From positions 1-8,647 of the forward strand of contig JAHJUH010000085.1 in NCBI GenBank assembly GCA_018829245.1: 8,647 nt of DNA, given 5' to 3'. This DNA is from Patescibacteria group bacterium (lineage in GTDB: Bacteria; Patescibacteriota; Minisyncoccia; Portnoybacterales; UBA2143). The position numbers and the translations under genes were made by a program. Position 1 is the first letter of the stretch; each line of letters opens with the position of its first letter. This document shows positions 1 through 5,119 of this stretch, in pieces. The notes under the pieces were generated by a model. That model did no database searches. It was given only the letters and a program-made list of their open reading frames with translations, and was not told the DNA's origin.

Positions 1-177
1 AAAAAAGGAGCTATTTTAATAGATGGCGGAATAAGCAAGAAAAATGGTAAAATAGTAGGAGATATTGATATAGAGAGCGTTAAAGAAAAAGCTAAATGGA
101 TTACATCTACGCCTGGCGGTCTTGGTCCAATAACTATAGCTTTACTTTTAAAAAATGTTGTTTTAGTATCTAAGTAG
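1..177 (+). CDS. folD: FolD, C-terminal fragment (methylene-THF dehydrogenase/cyclohydrolase)
   Basis: Frame 1 is open from the window edge to TAG at 175-177, giving the last 58 residues. The segment [18 protein letters not shown] followed by [20 protein letters not shown] matches the end of the FolD Rossmann domain, where the PGGxGPxT signature helps bind NADP. FolD is a bifunctional cytosolic enzyme that oxidises 5,10-methylene-THF to methenyl-THF and hydrolyses it to 10-formyl-THF, feeding purine and formyl-Met-tRNA synthesis. The start and the catalytic N-terminal domain lie outside the window. gatB follows after 12 nt on the same strand, and the folD stop codon overlaps gatB's probable Shine-Dalgarno sequence, so the two are probably co-transcribed. 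The family call rests on the C-terminal signature alone, but that signature is distinctive. Confidence 0.9.
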   Translation, partial: KKGAILIDGGISKKNGKIVGDIDIESVKEKAKWITSTPGGLGPITIALLLKNVVLVSK

Positions 178-189
178 GAATTAATTTTT

Positions 190-1647
190 ATGAAATACCA
201 GCCAAATATTGGTTTAGAAATACATAGTGAATTAAAAACAGAAAGCAAGATGTTCTGTGATTGTTTTAATGATCCAGAAGAAGAAAAGCCCAATGTTAAT
301 ATTTGTCCGATTTGTATGGGTCATCCAGGAAGCTTGCCAGTAATTAATCAAAAAGCAGTTGAATTAGTTATTAAAACTGCATTAGCTTTGAATTGCCAGA
401 TTCCTAATTCAGCTAAATTTGACCGTAAAAACTATTTTTACCCTGACTTGCCTAAGGGTTATCAGATTTCTCAATATGATTTGCCTTTATCTGAAAAAGG
501 TTTTTTAAATATAGGGAATAAAAAGATAAAGATTACTAGAATTCATTTAGAAGAAGATACTGGCCGTTTGGTTCATCCTAAATCAACTAACTATTCATTA
601 GTTGATTTTAATAGAGCTGGCCGCCCATTAATGGAGTTAGTTACTGAACCAGAGATTGATTCTGGACAGGAAGCCAGGCAATTTAGCGAAGAATTGCAAT
701 TAATTCTGCGCTATTTAAATGTATCTGAAGCAAATATGGAAAAAGGACAAATGCGCTGTGAAGTTAATGTTTCTTTGAAACCAATTAAAGGCGAATTAGG
801 CACCAAGGTAGAAATTAAAAACTTAAATTCTTTTCGATCTGTGGAACGATCAATTAATTATGAAATAAAAAGACAAGCTGATTTATTAGAATCAGGTGAA
901 AAGATTATTCAAGAAACTAGGGGATGGGATGAAAATAAGCAAAGAACTTTTTCTCAAAGAATTAAAGAAGAAGCTCAAGATTATAGATATTTTCCTGAGC
1001 CAGATTTGCCTCCATTAAATCAACTTTCAGATATTAGTTTTAAATTATCAACTGAAATTCCTGAATTGCCTCAAGCCAAGCGAATAAGATTTGAAAATGA
1101 GTATCAAATATCTAATACTGATATTAATACTCTAGTAAGCAATAAAGGGCTATCTGACTATTTTGAACAAGTTGTTTCTGAATTAAAAACTTGGTTAAAA
1201 ATTAAATCAATTGATGATCATCAATCTTTGATTAAATTAACCAGTAATTATCTTTTAACTGAATTGCAAAAACTACTATTAGCCAGCAAATCCAAAATTG
1301 AAGATTGTAAAGTTAGTCCAGAAAACTTTGCTGAATTTATTACTTTAATTGAACAAAAAGAAATTTCCAGTTCAGCAGCGCAATCCGTGCTCAAAGAAAT
1401 GTTTGATACAGGATCTGACCCATCTCATATTATTGAAGAAAAGAGCTTAAAACAGGTTAGTGATGAAGATGTATTAATAAAGATAGTTAATCAAGTAATT
1501 AAAGAAAATCCTAAATCAATTCAGGATTATAGGTCAGGCAAAGACAATGCTTTGCAATTTCTTATTGGCCAGGTTATGGCTGCTAGTCGAGGCCAAGCCA
1601 ATCCCCAAGTAGTAGGGGAGATTTTAAAAAAGAAATTAAATAAATAA
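190..1647 (+). CDS. gatB: Asp/Glu-tRNA(Asn/Gln) amidotransferase subunit B
   Basis: GatB is the tRNA-binding and kinase subunit of GatCAB. It phosphorylates and then amidates Glu-tRNA(Gln) and/or Asp-tRNA(Asn), using ammonia supplied by GatA. The 485-aa length is normal for the family. Visible landmarks are the zinc-site cysteines C23, C25, C39 and C42 (FCDC and CPICMGHPGSLPV), FDRKNYFYPDLPKGYQISQ at 78-96, the acidic HLEEDTGR motif at 119-126, DFNRAGRPLMELVTEPE at 139-155, MRCEVNVS at 188-195, and DYRYFPEPDLPP at 264-275. A helical YqeY-like tail fills roughly residues 330-485. The ATG is supported by the immediate family motif PNIGLEIHSEL and by AGGA 10 nt upstream, overlapping the folD stop. 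gatA and gatC are not beside it, so the operon is split. A small ORF begins 4 nt after the stop. Confidence 0.97.
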   Translation: MKYQPNIGLEIHSELKTESKMFCDCFNDPEEEKPNVNICPICMGHPGSLPVINQKAVELVIKTALALNCQIPNSAKFDRKNYFYPDLPKGYQISQYDLPLSEKGFLNIGNKKIKITRIHLEEDTGRLVHPKSTNYSLVDFNRAGRPLMELVTEPEIDSGQEARQFSEELQLILRYLNVSEANMEKGQMRCEVNVSLKPIKGELGTKVEIKNLNSFRSVERSINYEIKRQADLLESGEKIIQETRGWDENKQRTFSQRIKEEAQDYRYFPEPDLPPLNQLSDISFKLSTEIPELPQAKRIRFENEYQISNTDINTLVSNKGLSDYFEQVVSELKTWLKIKSIDDHQSLIKLTSNYLLTELQKLLLASKSKIEDCKVSPENFAEFITLIEQKEISSSAAQSVLKEMFDTGSDPSHIIEEKSLKQVSDEDVLIKIVNQVIKENPKSIQDYRSGKDNALQFLIGQVMAASRGQANPQVVGEILKKKLNK

Positions 1648-1651
1648 GAAA

Positions 1652-1975
1652 ATGAGTGAACAAGAACAAAAAAAACCAAATCTTGCTCCTGGGTTAAAAA
1701 TTTATGGAAAAACAGGCGGGTATTTCAAGAAAACAGACAAAGAGGTTAATGAAATAGTAGAAAAGAATAAAGAAAAAAGAAAAACAGAAATAGCAAAAAA
1801 AAAGGTTGCAGAAGCAGTGGAAAAAGGCGAAATAAAATTTGGAACAGAATCAAAGGAAGCAAGTAATAAAAAGCCTACGTTTGAAGAATACAAAGCTGCA
1901 GAACAAGCTAAACAAGAAGAAGCGCTTGAAAAAGCAAGAGAAAAATTAAAAGAGAAATACGAAAAAGCAGCTTAG
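1652..1975 (+). CDS. Small Lys/Glu-rich hypothetical protein
   Basis: I do not recognise this 107-aa protein. About half its residues are charged: roughly 26 Lys and 2 Arg against 21 Glu and 1 Asp. It has no Cys, Trp or His. The N-terminus (about residues 8-27) has a less charged patch, PNLAPGLKIYGKTGGYFKKT. The remainder is Lys/Glu/Ala-rich, and residues about 76-107 look like a single long helix or coiled coil (EEYKAAEQAKQEEALEKARE). There is no signal peptide or membrane segment. It starts 4 nt after gatB without a clear Shine-Dalgarno sequence, so it probably depends on translational coupling to gatB. Its stop overlaps the end of convergent miaA by 4 nt. Its in-phase position after gatB and natural codon use support a real gene. 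Binding to RNA or ribosomes would fit the composition but is only a guess. Confidence 0.7.
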   Translation: MSEQEQKKPNLAPGLKIYGKTGGYFKKTDKEVNEIVEKNKEKRKTEIAKKKVAEAVEKGEIKFGTESKEASNKKPTFEEYKAAEQAKQEEALEKAREKLKEKYEKAA

Positions 1976-2859
1976 TTTATAAAATCACGGATTATTTTTT
2001 TAGCTTCTAAATAGGTTTTAATCCATTTGATTTTTTTGTCTCGTCTAAACCAAGACATTTGACGACGAGCATATTGTCTAGTATGGATTTTAATCAATTC
2101 TTTAGCTTTGTCTAAACTTATTTTTTTTTCAAGATAAGAAATAATTTCCTTATAACCAATACCACTCATTGAATATGGCTTATGGCCATATTTTTTAATT
2201 AAATTTTTTACTTCTTCAATTAATCCAGCTTGAATCATTTTATCAGCTCTTTGATTGATTTTTCTTTCTAATGTTTTTTTGTTTGGTTTAATTCCAATCT
2301 GTAGAATATTAAAAAGTGGTTTGCCCTTTTTTCTTTGTTGAGAAAAAGATTTTTTAGTTGATAAGCAGACTTCCAAAGCTCTAATCATCCTTCTTTTATT
2401 ATTAATATTAATTACTTTTAATGACTCTGGATCTAATTTTTTAAGCTGATTGTATAGTTTTTGATTAGTTTGATTTTCAAGCTTATCCCGGAGTTTTTTA
2501 TCTGGTACAACTTCTGGAATTTGCAGATTATCAACAATAGATTGGATATATAAGCCAGTACCGCCAACTAAAAAAGGAAGCTTGTTTCTTTTTTGAATAT
2601 CTTTAATAGTTTTAACAGCTAATTTTTTGTATTGAGCTAAAGTAAATTCTTGATTAGGGTTAATGATATTTATAAGATAATGGGGAATATTATCCATTTC
2701 TTTTTTAGTTACTTTTGCTGTTCCAATGTCCATTTCTTTATAAATCTGTCTTGAATCAGCTGAAATAATTTCACCATTAAATTCCTTAGCTAGTTTAATA
2801 GCTAAATCAGACTTGCCAGAGGCAGTAGGGCCGAGGATTATGATTAGTTTTTTGAGCAT
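1972..2859 (-). CDS. miaA: tRNA dimethylallyltransferase MiaA
   Basis: MiaA transfers a dimethylallyl group from DMAPP to N6 of A37 in tRNAs that read UNN codons, forming i6A37. The 295-aa length is close to the usual 300. Seen in order are the P-loop GPTASGKS (10-17), the DSRQIYKEMDIGTAK block (35-49) with the catalytic Asp, HYLINIINPNQEFTLAQY (60-77), GGTGLYI (99-105), the NNKRRMIRALEV helix, SMSGIGYKEI and the C-terminal HTRQYARRQMSWFRRD signature. The ATG leads straight into the P-loop strand, so the start is secure, although no clear Shine-Dalgarno sequence precedes it. It lies 81 nt downstream of miaB on the same strand, and MiaB acts on the MiaA product. A large palindrome occupies the gap between them. 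The gene converges on the + strand small ORF with overlapping stop codons and no terminator-like hairpin. Confidence 0.97.
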   Translation of the reverse strand: MLKKLIIILGPTASGKSDLAIKLAKEFNGEIISADSRQIYKEMDIGTAKVTKKEMDNIPHYLINIINPNQEFTLAQYKKLAVKTIKDIQKRNKLPFLVGGTGLYIQSIVDNLQIPEVVPDKKLRDKLENQTNQKLYNQLKKLDPESLKVININNKRRMIRALEVCLSTKKSFSQQRKKGKPLFNILQIGIKPNKKTLERKINQRADKMIQAGLIEEVKNLIKKYGHKPYSMSGIGYKEIISYLEKKISLDKAKELIKIHTRQYARRQMSWFRRDKKIKWIKTYLEAKKIIRDFIN

Positions 2860-2871
2860 AGTTGATATAAG

Positions 2872-2973
2872 AGGACCGTCATAGGAATTAATTAAAGGAA
2901 CGTCTTTAAAATATTACGTCCTTTGCAAAGGACGTATATTTTAAGGACGTTCCTTAGATTTAATGACTGTCCT
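2872..2973. repeat. 102-bp imperfect palindrome at the miaB/miaA junction
   Basis: The centre is a perfect 20-bp palindrome, ACGTCCTTTGCAAAGGACGT (2916-2935). Outside it, TTTAAAATAT and AAGGAACGTC on the left match ATATTTTAA and GACGTTCCTTA on the right, with a one-base bulge and one G/T-type mismatch. Further out, AGGACCGTCAT (2872-2882) mirrors ATGACTGTCCT (2963-2973). The right arm encodes the last ten residues and stop codon of miaB; the left arm lies in the miaB-miaA gap. On the miaB transcript this would fold into a long stem. No T-tract follows it in the miaB direction, so it is not a canonical terminator. It may be an inserted palindromic element or an mRNA-processing structure. Confidence 0.85.
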
Positions 2974-4074
2974 TAATATTCTTTTCCTTCTTTTTTTCTC
3001 ATTAGCAGGGATATTATCTTTTAATTTAGCTGCGTTAGTGCCATTTCTAGGAGAATAAGCAGAGACATAGGCTTTGGTAAAATTCATTTCTTTAACTAAA
3101 TTAACTGTGTTTTGAAATTGTTTTTCTGTTTCATCAGGAAAGCCAATAATAATATCAGTTGATATTTTTGCTTGAGGTATTTTCTTTTTGATTTTTTTAA
3201 TTAATTTTTTGTAATCTTGAACTGTGTAGCCCCGGTTCATTTTTTTTAATATTTCATTATCTCCTGATTGAATTGGTAAATGAATTTCTTTAGAGATTTT
3301 TTCATTCTTTGATATTTTTCCAATTAATTCATCAGACATATCTTTAGGATGAGAAGTAAGGAATTTTATTGTGAAATTTCCCGGGATATCGCAGATTAAT
3401 TGAAGGAGTTGAGGGAAATTAACTTGTTCAAGGTCCGACCTATCAAGCGGGACCTTCCGCCTGCGGCGTAATGTCCCTACTTGATTATGTCGGACCTTAT
3501 ACTGGGAAGGTCGGACCTTAAAAGAATAACTATTCACATTCTGTCCTAATAAAATTATTTCTTTATATTCTTTTTTAATTAAACATTCAATTTCTTTAAT
3601 GATTTCTTTGGCTGAGCGTGATTGTTCTCGTCCTCGGGTATAGGGAACAACACAGTAAGAACAGAAGTTATTACAGCCAGTCATAATTGGGATTAAAGCG
3701 CTTTGCAAAAAAGCGCTTTTATTCCAAGCTCTTTGGATTAAAGCGCTTTTAGGTGATTTATATTCTGGTTTGTTTTTAAAATCAGCAATTGGCCAAATTT
3801 CATAAACTTTATCTTTAAATTGTTGTTTGTCTTTTTTTAAAATACAGCCAGTTAAAATGATTTTTGTTTTTGGATTTTGAGACCTTATTTTTTTAATTTT
3901 GCTGTAAACTCTATTAATAGCTGATTGTTTGACAGAGCAAATATTGATAATAGATAAATCAGCTAACCCTATTTTTTTAGTTTCTTGATATCCTTTCTGA
4001 TTCAATTGTTTAACTATTCTTTCACTGTCTGATTCGTTCATTTGACAGCCATAAGTAATAATATTGTATTTCAT
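2941..4074 (-). CDS. miaB: tRNA-2-methylthio-N6-dimethylallyladenosine synthase MiaB, apparently lacking the TRAM domain
   Basis: MiaB is a radical SAM methylthiotransferase that converts i6A37 to ms2i6A37 on tRNA. The N-terminal UPF0004 domain carries the cluster cysteines C10 (TYGCQMNESDSE), C46 and C77. The radical SAM motif is C134, C138 and C141 (GCNNFCSYC), followed by VPYTRGREQSR, LLGQNVNSY, FLTSHP, HLPIQSGDNEILKKMNRGYT and DIIIGFPDETE. TYGCQMNE separates MiaB from RimO and MtaB. I chose ATG 4072-4074 (377 aa) because it puts the family N-terminus MKYNIITYGCQ at residue 1; an in-frame TTG at 4108-4110 would add 12 atypical residues. Full-length homologues are about 440-475 aa. This one ends shortly after YSPRNGTNAAKLKD, leaving no room for the usual C-terminal TRAM RNA-binding domain. 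Its last ten residues come from a palindrome. Two further palindromic insertions occupy residues about 109-128 and 186-215. All catalytic residues remain, so activity is possible. Confidence 0.92.
   Translation of the reverse strand: MKYNIITYGCQMNESDSERIVKQLNQKGYQETKKIGLADLSIINICSVKQSAINRVYSKIKKIRSQNPKTKIILTGCILKKDKQQFKDKVYEIWPIADFKNKPEYKSPKSALIQRAWNKSAFLQSALIPIMTGCNNFCSYCVVPYTRGREQSRSAKEIIKEIECLIKKEYKEIILLGQNVNSYSFKVRPSQYKVRHNQVGTLRRRRKVPLDRSDLEQVNFPQLLQLICDIPGNFTIKFLTSHPKDMSDELIGKISKNEKISKEIHLPIQSGDNEILKKMNRGYTVQDYKKLIKKIKKKIPQAKISTDIIIGFPDETEKQFQNTVNLVKEMNFTKAYVSAYSPRNGTNAAKLKDNIPANEKKRRKRILRTVIKSKERP
3430..3519. repeat. GC-richer palindromic insertion within miaB (AAGGTCSGACCTT type)
   Basis: An imperfect palindrome at 3430-3498 has outer arms AAGGTCCGAC and GTCGGACCTT, inner arms ATCAAG and CTTGAT, and a GC-rich tip CGCC-TGC-GGCG (3458-3468). 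It is followed by another self-palindrome, AAGGTCGGACCTT (3507-3519). The segment is visibly richer in G and C than the surrounding AT-rich gene. It is read in frame in miaB as residues about 186-215 (KVRPSQYKVRHNQVG and RRRRKVPLDRSDLE), between the conserved LLGQNVNSY and FPQLLQLI blocks. Other MiaB proteins have only about 10-15 residues there. It therefore looks like an insertion into a tolerant surface loop that preserved the frame. I do not recognise the family. Confidence 0.85.
3695..3749. repeat. Triple AAAGCGCTTT palindromic repeat within miaB
   Basis: The perfect 10-bp palindrome AAAGCGCTTT occurs three times, at 3695-3704, 3710-3719 and 3740-3749. The second and third copies, with TTCCAA and TTGGA between them, form a larger inverted repeat (about 3709-3750) with a short loop. 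The segment encodes miaB residues about 109-128 (SPKSALIQRAWNKSAFLQSA, with SAL/SAF repeated), just before the radical SAM motif MTGCNNFCSYC. This is the linker between the UPF0004 and radical SAM domains, a variable region in the family, so an in-frame insertion there is plausible. Confidence 0.8.
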
Positions 4075-4077
4075 GTT

Positions 4078-4106
4078 TTGTATCTTATCTGAAAATATTG
4101 TATAAT
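4078..4106 (+). promoter_or_regulatory. Sigma70-type promoter for the glycosyltransferase-galT-dedA-tpiA-pgk run
   Basis: TTGTAT (4078-4083) is followed by a 17-bp spacer and a consensus TATAAT (4101-4106). The predicted transcription start is about 4112-4114, at the edge of element copy 1 and at the ATG at 4113-4115. No other equally good promoter was seen before galT, dedA, tpiA or pgk. The -10 sits in a near-palindrome, TTGTATAATACAA, so the same AT-rich block could also serve the divergent miaB gene (for example TACAAT on the minus strand). I found no convincing minus-strand -35. Confidence 0.6.
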
Positions 4107-4112
4107 ACAAGT

Positions 4113-4187
4113 ATGCCCCGTAGAGAAATTTTGACTCAATTAAATCAAAGATTTAATTTAATAAAACGGGGTATTAAGAATAATTAA
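4113..4187 (+). CDS. Possible 24-aa leaderless leader ORF inside element copy 1
   Basis: An ATG lies 6 nt after the TATAAT box, at the predicted transcription start, and opens a 24-codon frame (MPRREILTQLNQ..., ending in TAA at 4185-4187). It runs across the left arm and the internal ACGGGG block of the element. If translated it would be leaderless, and ribosomes on it would disrupt the CCCCGT stem. The ATG probably belongs to the left flanking duplication rather than to a selected gene, so this may be a chance by-product of insertion. Copy 2 does not carry a matching ATG in this frame. Confidence 0.25.
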   Translation: MPRREILTQLNQRFNLIKRGIKNN

Positions 4188-4259
4188 GTAAATAAAAAGA
4201 ATTTTGAATTATTAATTAATAACAATAGTTAATTTAAATGTCAAAATTCTTCTACGGGG
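4116..4259. mobile_element. MITE-like palindromic element, copy 1 (144 bp)
   Basis: The left end CCCCGTAGAGAAATTTTGAC (4116-4135) is mirrored by GTCAAAATTCTTCTACGGGG (4240-4259), with mismatches only around the GA step. A direct repeat TATG flanks the core at 4112-4115 and 4260-4263 (GTATG if one ambiguous base is counted). The interior has ACGGGG (4166-4171), complementary to the left end, and AAGAATTTTGA (4197-4207), which pairs perfectly over 11 bp with TCAAAATTCTT (4241-4251). There is no transposase gene, so if mobile it would be moved by an enzyme supplied elsewhere. It separates the promoter from the glycosyltransferase and ends exactly before its ATG. Copy 2 at 4992-5118 has the same ends and interior layout. 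Confidence 0.7.
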
Positions 4260-4264
4260 TATGA
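4238..4264 (+). other. Mini-ORF overlapping the glycosyltransferase start (possible translational coupling)
   Basis: ATG at 4238 opens an 8-codon frame, MSKFFYGV, whose TGA (4262-4264) overlaps the glycosyltransferase ATG (4261-4263) as ATGA. No useful Shine-Dalgarno sequence precedes the glycosyltransferase: GGGG ends one base before the ATG, too close to act as one. Termination-reinitiation from the mini-ORF is one possible way in. In copy 2 the corresponding frame reads SKFHYRV and stops with TGA overlapping the galT ATG in the same way, but it has no ATG. The pattern may simply follow from the element's right end. Confidence 0.25.
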
Positions 4265-5046
4265 AAGAAATATATTTATCAGTTATTATTCCTGCATATA
4301 ATGAGGAAAAACGTATTAGTAAAACTCTTTTAGATATTGATCAATATCTAAGCCAAAAGGATTATTCTTATGAAATTGTTGTTGTTAGCGATGGATCTAA
4401 GGATAAAACATCTGAAGTAGTTAATAAGTTTGCGAATATAATTAAGCATTTGAGGTTGATTGATAATAAGGAGAATCATGGCAAGGGCTGGGTGGTTAGA
4501 CAAGGAATGTTGGATGTAAAAGGCGTAGTTCGCTTGTTTATGGATGCTGATAATGCTACTACCATTGATCATTTTGAAAAAATGATTCCTCTTTTTGAAC
4601 AAGGTTATCAAGTTATTATTGGTTCTCGCGATAGCAAGGATGTAGCTGGAGCCAAGCAAGAAGTCTCACAATCTTTTTTAAAAAGATTATTAGGCAATTT
4701 AGGAAATCTTTTAATTCAATTATTAGCTGTTTCTGGCATTTGGGACACTCAATGCGGTTTTAAGGCCTTTAGCGCTAAAGCAGCTCAAAGAATTTTTGGA
4801 AAATGTAAGATTGATAGATGGGGTTTTGATATTGAATCTTTGGCCTTGGCTAGAAAGTTTGGATATAAGATTGGGATTATTCCTGTTAAATGGATTAATG
4901 ATCCAAATAGCCATGTTAGCTGGAAGGGTTATCTAAATACTTTTAGGGAATTATTTAAAATTAAATGGAATTTAATTAGAAATAAATATGACCCCGTAGT
5001 AGAATTTCGACAAGTCGCCAAAGGCGACAAAAAAACGGGGCATTAA
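4261..5046 (+). CDS. Family 2 glycosyltransferase, dolichyl-phosphate glucosyltransferase (ALG5)-like
   Basis: This 261-aa GT-A fold enzyme probably transfers a sugar from a nucleotide-sugar to a polyprenyl-phosphate or similar lipid carrier at the inner face of the membrane. Motifs seen are SVIIPAYNEEKRI (7-19), VVVSDGSKDKT (40-50), the metal-binding DAD in LFMDADNATT (92-101), a GSRD turn (121-124), DTQCGFKAF (162-170) and RWGFDIESLALARK (186-199). The latter pattern is typical of ALG5-like enzymes. There is no C-terminal membrane domain. Residues 244-261 (DPVVEFRQVAKGDKKTGH) are encoded by element copy 2; the family-like protein ends near residue 243. The ATG fits the family N-terminus. 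The donor and acceptor cannot be read from the sequence. Confidence 0.9.
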   Translation: MKEIYLSVIIPAYNEEKRISKTLLDIDQYLSQKDYSYEIVVVSDGSKDKTSEVVNKFANIIKHLRLIDNKENHGKGWVVRQGMLDVKGVVRLFMDADNATTIDHFEKMIPLFEQGYQVIIGSRDSKDVAGAKQEVSQSFLKRLLGNLGNLLIQLLAVSGIWDTQCGFKAFSAKAAQRIFGKCKIDRWGFDIESLALARKFGYKIGIIPVKWINDPNSHVSWKGYLNTFRELFKIKWNLIRNKYDPVVEFRQVAKGDKKTGH

Positions 5047-5118
5047 AAAAGTTAAGTGCTTATAAATTAAATTATAGAAATTTCGTTTATTTAATTAAGT
5101 CGAAATTTCACTACAGGG
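4992..5118. mobile_element. MITE-like palindromic element, copy 2 (127 bp)
   Basis: The left end CCCCGTAGTAGAATTTCGAC (4992-5011) mirrors GTCGAAATTTCACTACAGGG (5099-5118), three mismatches over about 20 bp. A perfect 5-bp direct repeat TATGA flanks it at 4987-4991 and 5119-5123. Inside are a small perfect hairpin GTCGCC-AAA-GGCGAC (5014-5028), ACGGGG (5035-5040) complementary to the left end, and GAAATTTCG (5077-5085), which pairs with CGAAATTTC (5101-5109). The left third is read as the last 18 codons of the glycosyltransferase, stopping at 5044-5046. The right end abuts the galT ATG. Removing the core and one repeat leaves an overlapping junction between the two genes, strong internal evidence for insertion. 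Confidence 0.75.
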
Positions 5119-5119
5119 T

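Noticed and set aside
2894..2956. Palindrome read as a rho-independent terminator for miaB
   Set aside because: No T-tract follows the stem in the miaB direction, and miaA continues on the same strand shortly after.
3695..3749. Three AAAGCGCTTT copies read as a mini CRISPR array
   Set aside because: Repeats are only 10 bp, spacers are unequal (5 and 20 bp), and the region is coding sequence of miaB.
4075..4110. Upstream TTG start giving miaB 12 extra N-terminal residues
   Set aside because: The ATG at 4072-4074 gives the standard MiaB N-terminus (MKYNIITYGCQMNE); the extension is atypical and runs into the probable promoter block.
4992..5046. Hairpin GTCGCC-AAA-GGCGAC and CCCCGT/ACGGGG read as a terminator between the glycosyltransferase and galT
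   Set aside because: It is followed by As, not Ts, on the + strand, lies inside the coding region, and the same blocks occur in copy 1 upstream of a gene.
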